Below are positions 12,077 through 22,658 of a stretch of DNA of 64,000 nt, piece by piece. A program made the position numbers and the translations under genes. Source of the stretch: Rhipicephalus microplus (Eukaryota; Arthropoda; Arachnida; Ixodida; Ixodidae); NCBI RefSeq assembly GCF_043290135.1, contig NC_134702.1:191674491-191738490 (forward strand), written 5' to 3'. A model generated the notes under the pieces. It was not told the DNA's origin. It searched no databases and worked only from the letters and a program-made list of their open reading frames with translations. Each line of letters begins with the position of its first letter. The stretch's first letter is position 1.

Positions 12077-12766
12077 TGTGGAAGGTACTTTTGTGTCATG
12101 CCCGCAGGTGTGCTACACAAAGAGAATGAACACAAGAAATCATACGCAAATACTCAAATTAAGTTTTTAATTGGCAATACATTATGAACATTACATCTTC
12201 ATTCAAACATCACAATGCAAATGAAAGGTAAACAAAATAGACAACTTGATTTCCCAAACACAGTAGTCTTCTTATGTAAAAGTATTAGGAAGTGCATACA
12301 GAAGAATAGCTCACAGAATATTGTCCATTATCCGACGCAATACAGTGATGACCAGTGTTCGTTGCTAGGTGGCTTTCCAGTGGTGGTTTGCAGCTCCCAA
12401 TTACTGTAGATGATGGCTGTGACCGATAGAGTTGGTAAAATGAACACTTGGCCTCGCGCATAAATGCGGGCTGCTTCGTCTGTGCATGCCAGTTAGCGCC
12501 CGCCCAATTCAACTTTAGCATGGCTTTCCTCCAAATGACGCTCTATGGCCTGCAATTATCTGACACCGGCCCAGGGCCCGACACCTCCTGGTTTCTCCCA
12601 TAAACTGCCAGACGCCCAGTGGTGGAGGACATTTGTTACTCTGTTGTTTCGATTCTGACTAATTGGGTACGGTCTTCGAAATTGCGTCTCGTGGTACAAT
12701 TGAGTCTATCTTCTGCCTTGCGGGCAAGTATCTTGTGTCTTTCAGGGAAGCATTCCAATCACTACA
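12077..12766 (-). repeat. 5' LTR of element A
   Basis: 690 bp, paired with 5905-6599. Its right end (minus-strand start) abuts the second CATGG at 12767-12771. Substitutions and indels relative to the other LTR are frequent, which agrees with the decayed coding region. Confidence 0.85.
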
Positions 12767-12854
12767 CATGGACTGTGTTAGCGAACTTGTGGGTAACGGT
12801 GAGCCAACTTTTAAATGCGAAGCATTTCCTAGCGAACTTCGGCGACTTTCAGCG

Positions 12855-12935
<81 letters not shown>

Positions 12936-12937
12936 GC

Positions 12938-13031
<94 letters not shown>

Positions 13032-13036
13032 GTCTA

Positions 13037-13072
<36 letters not shown>

Positions 13073-13109
13073 CCTATCTATCTAACTATCTACCTATCTC
13101 TCTATCTAG
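12855..13109. repeat. compound tetranucleotide microsatellite (TATC)n/(TGTC)n
   Basis: About 255 bp of near-perfect TATC and TGTC repeats with a TGCC interruption. It is preceded at about 12812-12828 by the short palindrome AAATGCGAAGCATTT. The long Tyr/Leu/Ser/Ile ORFs across it are repeat artefacts. Confidence 0.95.
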
Positions 13110-13129
13110 CGGTCTGAGACATTTATTTC

Positions 13130-14690
13130 CAGGCCATTCCGATAATTGTATTGATACCAAACTTGGTGTGGCACAACATGATTGTATGAAGAGCATATTT
13201 AACTAGTCATAACATGCAACTCCAGATATCTATGTCATGAATCTCATGATTCACATTTCAAGATCCTGCTGCTCTTGCTGTCGTTTTGTTCACATGACAT
13301 GTCGCAAACCTGGTATGGTATGGCATGATTGCATGGCGAACACAAGCGACAGACAGTAAAATGAAAATCATCCCTTGCGTGTCATGTAACAAGATGACTA
13401 CATGCCACGCTCATGATGCCTTCGAAGCCATTTCGCTAGCATCACATATACCCTATTTGGCATTACAGTATGCGTGAATACATGATGAAAGTATGTAACT
13501 GATGCAAACAAGATGACCGTGAGATGCATGTCACTTGACAACATGACTACAAACCGCGCTCATGATGCACTAGCGGCCTTATCGCTAGCTTCACTTATAC
13601 CAACTTTGGTATTATGGGACGTGAATTAATGAGGAAGGTCTGATGCTGGTGCAAAAACGATGAACATGAGTAGCGTGTTGTGTAACAACATGACTGCGCG
13701 CTACGTTAATGAGGCACTCGCAGCCGTCTCGCAAGCTTCACATGTACCAAACCCGGTATTACGCGATGCGAACGGGTGACATAGGTATATGACACATCCA
13801 AACATGATAATCATGACATGCGCGTCATGTAACAACATGACTACAAGCCACACTGAAGATGCGCCCGCGGTAGTTTCGCTAGCTTCACATACACCAAATT
13901 GAGTATTAGGTGACGCCAATAGATGTCAAAGGTATCTGACTGGTTGAAACTTGATAATCATGAGATGCGTCTAATGTGAAAACATTACTACACGCCACAG
14001 TCAAGGCGCCAATATATTCCGACCTGACGTGGTGCGCGTGCTCACCGGTGTCCATTTCGCCACGTTACGCCAGTGTTGCCACGCCAGGCACCGGTCTTAC
14101 TATATACGCAGGCGTGCGCCACGCTGCGTTTCTTTGACGCATGTTTGTTTCAGCGCATGCGGCGTCCCTCCGTCACGAAAAGAGGGAGACGCAGTGTTGT
14201 CTGGATAACGCATTGGCGCGAAATGCAGCATGTCGCATTTTGCGCCGCTTGCCATCGGGCCGCGCCGACAGACGCTGGTTGCACCTGGCGTCAGACTACA
14301 GAGTGCTCGCGTTTTGCTAACGTTGCGTCGTTGTGCCAAGCGTGCTCGCGCATTATTTCTACATTGGAGTATATTGAGTCCTTCATGACGCGCTCGCGGC
14401 CGACTTGCTAGCTCCACATATACTGAATTCGGTGTTACGTGACGTCAACGGTTGACGAAATATATGACTGTTGCTAACATGATAACCCTGACACACCTGT
14501 CATGTAAGAACAATAAAACATACCACGCTCATATCGTGCTTACGGCCATTTCACTAGCTCCACATACACTAAACTTGGTATCACGAAACGTAAATAGACG
14601 AAGAAGGTACACGACACATCCAAACATAATAATGATGAAGTGGAAGTCATGTGCGGCATCAAATATTTCCACCTCATAACGTTGTGCTGG
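13130..14690. repeat. degenerate tandem repeat, unit about 147 bp
   Basis: A recurring unit contains a GACTACA block followed by a CATGATGC-like block, CGCTAGCTTCACATA and a TTGGTATTA block. Successive GACTAC-type blocks start near 13396, 13545, 13692, 13839 and 13986, giving spacings of 149, 147, 147 and 147. After an interruption (about 14010-14376) the array resumes to about 14690. Copies are diverged, roughly eight in all. No coding function is evident. Confidence 0.75.
14010..14376. mobile_element. possible MITE interrupting the 147-bp array
   Basis: A GC-richer block of about 367 bp breaks the tandem array. Its ends are inverted repeats with one mismatch: CAATATATTCC at 14010-14020 and the complement of CAATATACTCC at 14366-14376. 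There is no clear target duplication and no coding content, so the class is unknown. Confidence 0.35.
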
Positions 14691-14879
14691 TTTTAAAGTG
14701 ACAGCTCCGGACGGTTTTAAATCAACTTGACTCCAGACCATTTTGTGTGCAAAAGATTCTAGGACCTTGGGCATCTGCCTCAGTTGCGCCGAAAGCGACT
14801 GAAGCACTCCTACTTTACTGAAAGTCATCAAACCTGAGCGACCACCTGTAGACTGTATGTGCTCCCCCGAGTGTGCTCG

Positions 14880-15016
14880 TGATTGTGTGTACCTTCTTAT
14901 CTCTCTGCAACCTCTTTTCTCCTCTTCATTCCTTCCCCAGTGCAGGGTAGCAAGCGGATTTGCGTCGGGTTAACCTCCCTGCCTTTCCTTTCGTATTTAT
15001 CTCTCTCTCTCTCTCT
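14880..15016 (+). mobile_element. 5'-truncated 3' end of an I/R1-type LINE
   Basis: The segment with GGGTAGCAA, GGTTAACCTCCCTGCCTTTCC and a final (TC)n tract matches in order the 3' end of LINE J at 33285-33362 (GGGTAGCAA, GCTAACCTCCCTACCTTTCC, (TC)n). It is therefore a short dead copy of the same LINE family ending in its (TC)n tail. Confidence 0.6.
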
Positions 15017-15938
15017 GAAGTGACATATCAACATTTCTCGTTCGCGCCTCGCCTATCATCGATTTTAAATGTACGTGGGATCTGTAAATTTTTCTCGATT
15101 CTCTGTCGACATATGAATCGTTGTCACCTCCCTACTTTTGGTGATCTGAGATGTCATTATCACAGCAGATCATGACGCCACGAAGTGCTACTAGGATGCT
15201 ACCATTGTTTGCATCAGCCTCGTTGCAACTACGTCGACCGCAACTTGCCGCGCTTGATGAGGCATGTGACGCATCTGCCGTGAAATACATCTTCACTTAG
15301 GGCGCAACCATCTGTTTTGTGCGTCGCAGCGTTTACCCTGAATCCTAAATTTTATATTTGTCCTCACTTTTGTTTGTATGACACACCTTAACGCACTCCT
15401 CGATATATATGATTGTAAGAAGAAATCTCAAACAATGCATTCGCTGCAGGCTGGATGTTCTTATTATGTCCACATTAATCTATCTTTCCACCAATCGCGA
15501 GCTCCACTACATCTACATTACACTCTGCTACGCTGCGGAATTGCACGGGGAGCTCCAGAATTGCGTTTCGGCGGACAACATTGGCTGTGCCGTAGTGGTC
15601 GTCGAATGCCCACAGAAATTGCCTCTGGGGGCCGATGTTGGATGACTCGCTGTGGTTGCTCGAAATAACGCTAGAAATGGGCTTGGTGCTTTGCTGATGA
15701 CGCTTTTTGTGGTCAGCGGATGACTAGACTTTGGTGGTCAGGTTCGGCCGCGCCGGGACTTCACCTGAAAACTTGCTCAGTTAAGTTCCGGTAGAGGACA
15801 TTGACTGTGTCGTACCGGTAGCAGGTCTGGAATGCACTGCGGTCTGCCTTGAGGCGTAGCCAACGATGGTTCTAGATAATTGTGCTGACAATCTTGAAGC
15901 AGCATGTTTTATTTGCTGAACGGTGGATGCAAACTAGT
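15017..15938. other. no recognised feature
   Basis: Short ORFs only. The right end may be the continuation of the gag-like relic seen on the minus strand at 15939-16228 and 19761-20650. Confidence 0.4.
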
Positions 15939-16228
15939 TGAATCGTGTATGTGACGTGAGGCCCGGGTTTCCAAAGACCATTTGCTGCTTACTCCTCCTA
16001 ACTTTTCGACGATCGACTGATCAGCGATGAGTCTCATGAAGAAAACTGCTGTCGCCGGATTCATGTGGCCTTCAGGTGACTCACTGCCATTCCGAGTGAA
16101 GTGCTGTTTGTCATACATAAGCTCACGTGCCAGTGGGTGGGGCTGGTGGAAAACACACACAGACGCACCCTCAGATAATTTTAATGGTGTACACACACCT
16201 TCTGGGGTGAGTTTCACCGGCAGCAAAA
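15939..16228. repeat. 290-bp direct repeat, left copy
   Basis: Identical by eye over 290 bp to 19761-20050, without a gap or mismatch. The two copies bracket a LINE exactly: the left one ends where the LINE begins, and the right one begins just after the LINE's 3' repeat tail. On the minus strand both copies carry one open frame, continuous with flanking sequence at the right copy. Confidence 0.95.
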
Positions 16229-16306
16229 GCCGACCTATCCAAAATCTGTTAGAAATTCACTATAAATTCTGATTTACTCCTTTGTTTCACTTAGGTCGAT
16301 TCACCT

Positions 16307-19165
16307 ATGGCTGCTTATTTTTCTACAGACAATCTTAATAGGTTTCTTTCGCCTACGTTCCACTCAGCGATTCATATTAATGCAAGAAGCATCCGGAAGC
16401 ATTTCGACGATATACAACTTCTTTTATCCGCTCTTGACAACCCTTTTTCACTTATCGGTATCTCTGAAACCTGGCTTAGCGATGACGACAAAAATCTATT
16501 TGATCTTCCTTCGTATAAGTCTGAATATTCGCATAGAGCAAACAACAATCATGGTGGCGTTGCTGTTTATATCAAGTCGAACGTACACTATAATCGACGA
16601 TACGACATAGAGTTAGATGTCATTGATTGCGAAAGTGTTTGGGTTCAACTTAACTACGATTTTCTTAAACTTGACAACAAGAGTTTCATCTTTGGGTGCA
16701 TTTATCGATCCCCATCTTCATCAGTGAAAAATTTCTGTGACGCCCTCCAAAACGTAATGCACACATTGGCTCTCAATCACGCAAATGTAGTGATCATGGG
16801 TGACTTTAATATTAATTTGCTTGACCTTTCTTCTCCTAGTTCTTTGAATTACTCCAGTGTTTACCAGAGTTTTGGCTACGAATGTTTAATATCCATTCCC
16901 ACACGCTGCATCAATAACGGAAGTACCCTGATCGATCATGCACTCTCTAACTTATCTGTAGTACCGGATGCAGGGGTTCTTAAGGTCGACATCAGTGACC
17001 ATTACCCGATTTTCATGCGCTTCAACTGCCATGCTACGCCAACTAGCATATCTTTCATTGGGCAACTTCTAGACAGGGAGTCGTTCATTCACGATGTTAT
17101 GTCCACTGACTGGTCCTCACTAATACGCTTAGATGATCCACAAATGGCCTTCACAGAATTTTCATCCATATTATTGTCCTATATTCAGCGCCATACTCAG
17201 GTTTATAAATGTAAAAAAGTTTACGCCAGTCCTCAGAACCCTTGGATTACTGAAAAGTTATTGAAGCAGCTAAGAGCCAAAGAGAACCTTTATAGAAAAA
17301 CAAAACGAAAACCTTTTAATATAAACCTGCTTGCACGTTACAAAAGACTTTGCAACACCCTTACATTACAACTGAAAAATGCTAAAAAACAATATTATGA
17401 ACGAAAGGTTAATGAAGCTGGTTCAAACATAAAGAAAAAGTGGGAAATTGTCAACTCTTTTTTGAACAGGAAGGGCTGTCTCTCTAGCATCACCACCATT
17501 AATTATAAAAATGTTAAGTATGATAGCCCGTTAGAGATTGCTGAAGCTTTCAGTGACTACTTCTTTAACACTGACGTCATCCCTGATGCTGATTATCAGC
17601 TTCCCCTTTCTCGTCTGCCACAATCATTCTTCTTATTTCCTACCACATGTCAGGAAGTACATGATGTCATTCGAAACCTGAACACAACAAGTGCTGGCCC
17701 TGATGGTATTTCCCCAACAAACGTAAAAATAATTGCACATGCTGTTTCTGATATTTTATCATCCATAATTAACTTAGCTTTCAAAACTGGTATTTTCCCT
17801 GTAGAATTGAAAAGTGGTAAAGTTGTTCCTGTGCTTAAAAAAGGGGACCGTACACAAATATTTAATTATCGACCCATTTGCATCATACCTTTCTTTAGTA
17901 AAGTATTCGAAAAATTGCTCGAAAATCGCCTGACCAAATACCTCCATAAATTTCAGGTTCTTTCACTTTCGCAATTTGGTTTTCGTCAAGACTATTCTAC
18001 TGAACTCGCTCTGTTATCTTTAACCGAAAAGCTAAAGAGAGCAATAGATAGGGGCTTATATGCAGGTTCTGTTTTCATTGATTTTACCAAAGCATTCGAC
18101 ACTATCAACCACTACATTCTTTTCTTGAAGCTTGAAGCCATTGGCGTAACTGGTCCTGCACTAATGTTAATAAAAAATTACCTACTCAATAGAAGTCAAG
18201 TTGTAAGTCTGTCAGGTTTTCAATCTACACCGAAGGTAACAAATATTGGAGTCCCTCAAGGTTCTATCCTCGGCCCACTTCTCTTCATAATCTATATCAA
18301 TGACCTACCAACATCGCTTACCACTTCAGAGTCCTTACTTTACGCAGATGACACAACAATTATTAACACTGATAAATGCCTCCGATCTCTGACACAAAAA
18401 TTAAATAATGATCTTTCAAGCTTGACTGCTTGGTGTTTCCATAATAAGCTACAAATCAATCCCACCAAAACTAAGTTCGTTGTTTTTCACTCTCACCAAC
18501 GTGAACACAATCATATCCCGCCAATATTTATAAATCAATTTGCAATTGAAGCTGATGAGGAGGCCACTTTCTTGGGAATACAACTTGACCGCAACTTGAA
18601 ATTTCTTTCGCACATTGCTCTCCTACGACGAAAAATGGCTTACGGCATACGTGTTCTGCTTAAAGCCCGTGATATATTTTCCCAACCTACATTACTTTCA
18701 TTGTACTACGCTTTTATTCATTCTCATCTTAATTACTGTATCACATCCTGGGGCAATACTTACAGTAGTCATCTTGTTTTCCTCCAAACTATGCAAAATC
18801 AATCTATTAGAATACTTACCCATAGTCACCATCGCTGTAATGCTATAGCACTCCTACAAGCCAACAACATCCTTACGGTCTGTGATACATTCAAATACAA
18901 ACTAGGAATATTACTGTACAAGCAAATCAACAATCTGCTTCCTGTGTCCATTATCCCTCCATCTAATCTAGTGAATACTAACCTGACTAGGTTTGCCCAC
19001 AATCGGAATTTAATCTTACCAAGGGTTCAGAATAATTATGGGAAACAAACAATTTACTTCAATGGAATCCATTTCTGGAATACTATACCTCCTGCAATCA
19101 AAACATCGCAATCCATTGGCAAATTCAAAAAAGAACTGAAGACGTTCCTCTCATCACAATCATGA
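16307..19165 (+). CDS. LINE ORF2: apurinic-type endonuclease plus reverse transcriptase
   Basis: 952 aa, no stops. The endonuclease (about residues 20-230) has the expected motifs in order: HINARSI, ISETWL, GGVAVYI, GCIYRSP, MGDFNIN, LIDHALSN and SDHYPI. The RT (about 460-720) has GPDGISP, NYRPI, FGFRQDYSTE, VFIDFTKAFDTIN, GVPQGSILGPLLF and catalytic YADDTTII near residue 678. A C-terminal region of about 200 residues follows, with no RNase H domain and no zinc knuckle. It nicks target DNA and reverse-transcribes its own RNA there. The ATG at 16307 is the first in frame. All catalytic motifs look intact. Confidence 0.93.
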   Translation: MAAYFSTDNLNRFLSPTFHSAIHINARSIRKHFDDIQLLLSALDNPFSLIGISETWLSDDDKNLFDLPSYKSEYSHRANNNHGGVAVYIKSNVHYNRRYDIELDVIDCESVWVQLNYDFLKLDNKSFIFGCIYRSPSSSVKNFCDALQNVMHTLALNHANVVIMGDFNINLLDLSSPSSLNYSSVYQSFGYECLISIPTRCINNGSTLIDHALSNLSVVPDAGVLKVDISDHYPIFMRFNCHATPTSISFIGQLLDRESFIHDVMSTDWSSLIRLDDPQMAFTEFSSILLSYIQRHTQVYKCKKVYASPQNPWITEKLLKQLRAKENLYRKTKRKPFNINLLARYKRLCNTLTLQLKNAKKQYYERKVNEAGSNIKKKWEIVNSFLNRKGCLSSITTINYKNVKYDSPLEIAEAFSDYFFNTDVIPDADYQLPLSRLPQSFFLFPTTCQEVHDVIRNLNTTSAGPDGISPTNVKIIAHAVSDILSSIINLAFKTGIFPVELKSGKVVPVLKKGDRTQIFNYRPICIIPFFSKVFEKLLENRLTKYLHKFQVLSLSQFGFRQDYSTELALLSLTEKLKRAIDRGLYAGSVFIDFTKAFDTINHYILFLKLEAIGVTGPALMLIKNYLLNRSQVVSLSGFQSTPKVTNIGVPQGSILGPLLFIIYINDLPTSLTTSESLLYADDTTIINTDKCLRSLTQKLNNDLSSLTAWCFHNKLQINPTKTKFVVFHSHQREHNHIPPIFINQFAIEADEEATFLGIQLDRNLKFLSHIALLRRKMAYGIRVLLKARDIFSQPTLLSLYYAFIHSHLNYCITSWGNTYSSHLVFLQTMQNQSIRILTHSHHRCNAIALLQANNILTVCDTFKYKLGILLYKQINNLLPVSIIPPSNLVNTNLTRFAHNRNLILPRVQNNYGKQTIYFNGIHFWNTIPPAIKTSQSIGKFKKELKTFLSSQS

Positions 19166-19760
19166 TCCGGGTAGTCTTCGTCACTTTCGTTAATCTCCTT
19201 CCTATTCATATCATCTCAGAACATAGGTGTAAACATCGTTTCATCACCATTCATTGCTGAAACAGATGTGACATTGATCTTCTGTTCATTATGTATTTCA
19301 ATGCTTTTTTTTTTTAACTGAATTGTCCTGAAAGATGTATAGAAGTGCCTAACTACCTTATTTTTTTATCTTGACCTCATTGGGAATTTTCGTAAAAATT
19401 TTAGAGGCACTGCATTACCTTTCCTTATTGTGTTGACTGATTTTGCAATTTTTTCTACATATAGGAGAATTGATTTATTCTTATTTTGTATGTTGTCTCC
19501 TTATGGCTTCTGTCTTCTTTCTTTTTTTTTTTTTCTTTTTTTCACTTGGTATTTTTAATTTGTCCTTCTTTCAGCTTGCATTGTATTTTTTGCTTCTTTT
19601 TGTACTGCTGTTTGCTATTTCAATATAATTTTCTCTGTATTCATTACTGTAGGAGGTCCCGATTCAGTCTTTGACTATGGGACCTCCTTCTGTATACTAA
19701 CAATTTGTAATGCTCCTGATGTCATAATAAAATCATTTCTGACTCTTCTGACTCTTCTTC
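19166..19760 (+). other. LINE 3' UTR with hairpin, poly(A) signal and repeat tail
   Basis: A 10-bp perfect stem AGGAGGTCCC (19651-19660) / GGGACCTCCT (19679-19688) with an 18-nt loop. AATAAA lies at 19726-19731 and a tail of TGACTCTTC repeats at 19740-19760. In CR1/L2-type LINEs a 3' stem-loop and short terminal repeats are recognised by the element's own RT. Confidence 0.8.
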
Positions 19761-20050
19761 TGAATCGTGTATGTGACGTGAGGCCCGGGTTTCCAAAGAC
19801 CATTTGCTGCTTACTCCTCCTAACTTTTCGACGATCGACTGATCAGCGATGAGTCTCATGAAGAAAACTGCTGTCGCCGGATTCATGTGGCCTTCAGGTG
19901 ACTCACTGCCATTCCGAGTGAAGTGCTGTTTGTCATACATAAGCTCACGTGCCAGTGGGTGGGGCTGGTGGAAAACACACACAGACGCACCCTCAGATAA
20001 TTTTAATGGTGTACACACACCTTCTGGGGTGAGTTTCACCGGCAGCAAAA
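19761..20050. repeat. 290-bp direct repeat, right copy
   Basis: Identical to 15939-16228. If it is a target-site duplication it is exceptionally long for target-primed reverse transcription. Confidence 0.95.
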
Positions 20051-20650
20051 TTGACGATTTTTGCCGAGGAGCCATACAGCATAGATGCAGCGTCTGAACG
20101 GTGCCCGTCACGACCTCTGTCTTCGAGTGACGGCGCAATAGAGAAAGCACAAGCAGCGCGATCGAGGTTGCGCGCCTCACCGCTCTCATGCGGGATAAAG
20201 GCTTGGTGAGCGTCAAAGGCGTTGTTGGAGAAACACTCTTCACAAATTCTGTTTTCGGTAGTGGTCTCTGGCCGTGATAAACTTGAGTCTGGTTCTGGCG
20301 AAGAGTCTGAAAGCTCAAGTGGAGAACTGTATCGCACAGCTGGAGCCTCGAGATGGCGCCCTTCTTGACGTTTATCTTCGGTATCGGTCAGGATAGTCTC
20401 GGTGCTAAAAGAAAGGTGGAAGGGAGGCCGGCCAAAATCATCATTCAGCTTGCCACAAAATTCCGCCCATGACTGCTGCCACAGGCCCTCGTACCTATGC
20501 CATGCTGCGACAGCATTCTGACAGTGGTCTATATCTTTGCAACACTTCTTTACGTCTGCCCTGGCTTCGCAATCTCCGAAAGCACTTACGGTCACCACCC
20601 ATTCATTGGCGTCGTCCTAGAAGCCATGAAACTCTGGTAGGTGTAAGGCA
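19993..20650 (-). pseudogene. retrotransposon gag-like ORF remnant, interrupted by the LINE
   Basis: Minus-strand frames around 20640-20430 read LHLPEFHGF, a stop, then DDANEWV and further on AAWHRYEGLWQQSWAEF and KLNDDFGRP. The W...SWAEF...L..FG pattern is that of the retrotransposon gag family (W-x-F...L...F). The C-terminal part is rich in Ser, Glu and Asp. A second frame (20318-19722) stays open into the 290-bp repeat. I see no zinc knuckle or protease nearby, so it is a decayed gag or a gag-derived gene fragment. Confidence 0.4.
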
Positions 20651-21500
20651 GCCGGTGGTGTTGACACGCCAGGCGAAACTCAGAAAATTAACAACGCCAT
20701 GGAAGCCGAGTACCTATGAAAGTGCCTCGAGAGTATACGGAGCTTTCTGCGGCTATAGGGTGAGCTTTCTTTGTTGTCTTGCGAGGCGCAAGCGGCCAAC
20801 GCCTCATCGATTACGTGCAGCCCTGGCAAAGCCGCAAGGAATAACGCAAAGGCAGACGCTAATACGGAGTTGACCGTCATCTGGAGCAGTGCGATTGTGC
20901 GGGAAGCTTGGTGGGGTTTTCGAGTGAACCGCATGCGCAGTCCAGGGTGACATCTGTTGAGGACACGGTGTCTCCAGAACTTACAGGGGCAGAATCCACA
21001 GACAAGGACACGTGGATGCCGTCCATGGGAGGCTGAGAAAATACTAGAGTCCAAATGACAGGACATATGCACAACGGATCGGTACCTGCGTTTTCAGACG
21101 GCAAAAGCCCACACGTTGGGTTGGCGTGAACTGAGATCGCCACACCGACGAAGGAAAATATAGCCACCGAGAAGGCCTAGACGCCATCCCCGAAAGGTGT
21201 TCGTAGCGCCGACAAGTTGTGAGGCGTCGAGGAAGCAAAGACGCTGTCCGCGAACGGTGCTTGGTGTGGGCGAAGTTGGCGGATGTCATGGCCAAGAAAG
21301 CGTAAAAGGCTTTGCTTTGTTGGCGGGTCCGAAACGCTCAGGACACACGAACACAAGTGCCGGTAGGCTCAAAGCCTTGTTTTTGAGGATTGCTTCATTT
21401 TATGGAGAAATAAGACAAACCGCCTCTGCTACAGGCCGGCTATTCTTATTCTGTCCTCTTCGTTGTATTCCTTCTATCGGCTGGAGCCCCACTTTATTTA
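20651..21500. other. no recognised gene
   Basis: Minus-strand ORFs such as 20877-21167 (96 aa, mildly hydrophobic start) lack known domains. They may be the 5' portion of the same gag-like relic. I cannot assign them. Confidence 0.35.
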
Positions 21501-21504
21501 TAAA

Positions 21505-21505
21505 A

Positions 21506-21552
<47 letters not shown>

Positions 21553-21572
21553 GTGTGTGTGTGTGTAGTGAT

Positions 21573-21626
<54 letters not shown>
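21505..21626. repeat. (TA)n, (GT)n, (TA)n, (GA)n microsatellite cluster
   Basis: Four dinucleotide tracts in succession, joined by a short unique stretch (about 21567-21575). The Ile-Tyr ORFs over it are artefacts. Confidence 0.95.
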
Positions 21627-21664
21627 GAAAAGATCAGTATCATAAGAGAAAAATATCACAGAAC

Positions 21665-22350
21665 ATCCACGGGGTGAATGATGATGAGTGGGTGAAGCTC
21701 CTGAGGGGAAATCATCGGTAAAACCGTGACTGTTTAGTGAAAGTTCGCCCACTACATCATCAAGAAAGACGTGAGAAACACTATGTGTGTATACGTACGG
21801 CCGGGTCCTCACGCTGTTGCCGTGACGCTTGGGCCTCTTGTTCTCGAACGCTGGGATCTTGGTGGCGGTGTCGCGCAGCCAGACGACACGCTTCGGCCTC
21901 TCGCTTTCGTACAGCAGTATCTGGGCGGCGGCGTTGTACAGCTTCACGGAGCGCTTCTGCCTCACAGTCTCGCAATCGGGATTCTGTCTGCGAGCACGCG
22001 CTGCCGCCGCTCTGCTGCCTTGTCCATCGGGCAACTCTGAGCGTACGCCAACAGCAAACGGATTTTATTACAAAGCTCCCAGTCATCTAATAAACAATCG
22101 AAGAACTAAGCTGCCGCCGCTTTGTGCGCTCGCCACTCTGCGGCGTTATCCATCGGGCAACAACGAGCGCGCGCCAAGAGCAAACAGATTTTATTACAAC
22201 GCTCCCCGCCATCTAGTAAACAATCGAAGAACTAAACTTGAAGTAGCCACGCCATCTAGTAAACAATGCAAGAACTAAACAAGAGGCGGCTACATACATA
22301 CGCCGAGTATGGACAGACCCACGCCTTAAGGAGCTTCGCCCCTAAAATCT
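21665..22350. mobile_element. MITE-like element with GGGCGAAGCTCC inverted ends (long copy)
   Basis: Begins with GAATGATGATGAGTGGGTGAAGCTCC and ends with GGAGCTTCGCCCCTAAAA, so the ends are inverted repeats. A second member at 38735-39233 has the same ends. The inside contains repeated CGCCATCTAGTAAACAATNNAAGAACTAAAC blocks and a partial internal duplication (about 22010-22080 against 22130-22205). No coding capacity; presumably mobilised by an unknown transposase. Confidence 0.6.
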
Positions 22351-22595
22351 GTGCGTTTTATGAGACTCAACTAGCAGCATACTTAAATTGTTTGCGAAGT
22401 CGAAAAATAAAGATTGTTAAAAGAAGAACATATAAAGCATCATAAATTTTTTTATATAATTGTCGGAACCAGTATTACAAAAATGATTTAGGGCGACAAA
22501 GTTTCACATAGCTGCCGTAACTTTGAAGCACCCTCTGGGCAGCAGAAATAGTTGTGCAAAATAGAATGCCTCAGTACCTACTTATAGGTACCCTT

Positions 22596-22599
<4 letters not shown>

Positions 22600-22650
<51 letters not shown>

Positions 22651-22658
22651 GTATATAT
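22600..22658. repeat. (CA)n(TA)n microsatellite, left flank of element E
   Basis: CA repeats pass into TA repeats and stop exactly at the LTR of element E. TA repeats resume at 27842 beyond the other LTR, so the element landed in a dinucleotide tract. Confidence 0.9.

Larger units (their letters stand above)
5905..12766 (-). mobile_element. LTR retrotransposon A, complete but decayed, gag-PR-IN-RT-RH order
   Basis: A 6.9-kb element on the minus strand. It has LTRs of 690 and 695 bp with TG...CA ends, a 5-bp target duplication CATGG on both sides (5900-5904 and 12767-12771), a primer binding site next to the 5' LTR and a 21-nt polypurine tract next to the 3' LTR. Reading 5' to 3' on the minus strand, the remnants come in the order gag with a CCHC knuckle, protease, integrase (HHCC, core, C-terminal), reverse transcriptase, RNase H. 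The domain sequences look Ty3/gypsy-like, but integrase before RT is the Ty1/copia order. Among gypsy-like elements that order is known from the Gmr1 group. Many frameshifts and stops show that the copy is dead. Confidence 0.85.
16229..19760 (+). mobile_element. CR1/L2-type non-LTR retrotransposon (LINE), young copy
   Basis: 3.5 kb: 78 nt of leader, one intact ORF with endonuclease and RT, and a 0.6-kb 3' UTR with a strong hairpin, AATAAA and a short tandem tail TGACTCTTC x2. ORF1 is absent, so the copy is probably 5'-truncated just upstream of ORF2. Perfect 290-bp direct repeats on both sides argue for a recent insertion. Confidence 0.9.

Noticed and set aside
12619..13206. Long ORFs of repeated Tyr-Leu-Ser-Ile over the tetranucleotide tract
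   Set aside because: The frame is open only because TATC/TGTC repeats contain no stop in those frames; there is no real protein.
20877..21167. 96-aa minus ORF with a signal-peptide-like start
   Set aside because: The hydrophobic start is short, there is no conserved domain, and the surroundings are relic-like; not enough to call a secreted protein.
21498..22034. 178-aa minus-strand ORF with Ile-Tyr and Leu-Ser runs
   Set aside because: Produced by TA, GA and GT repeats plus MITE sequence; no domain.
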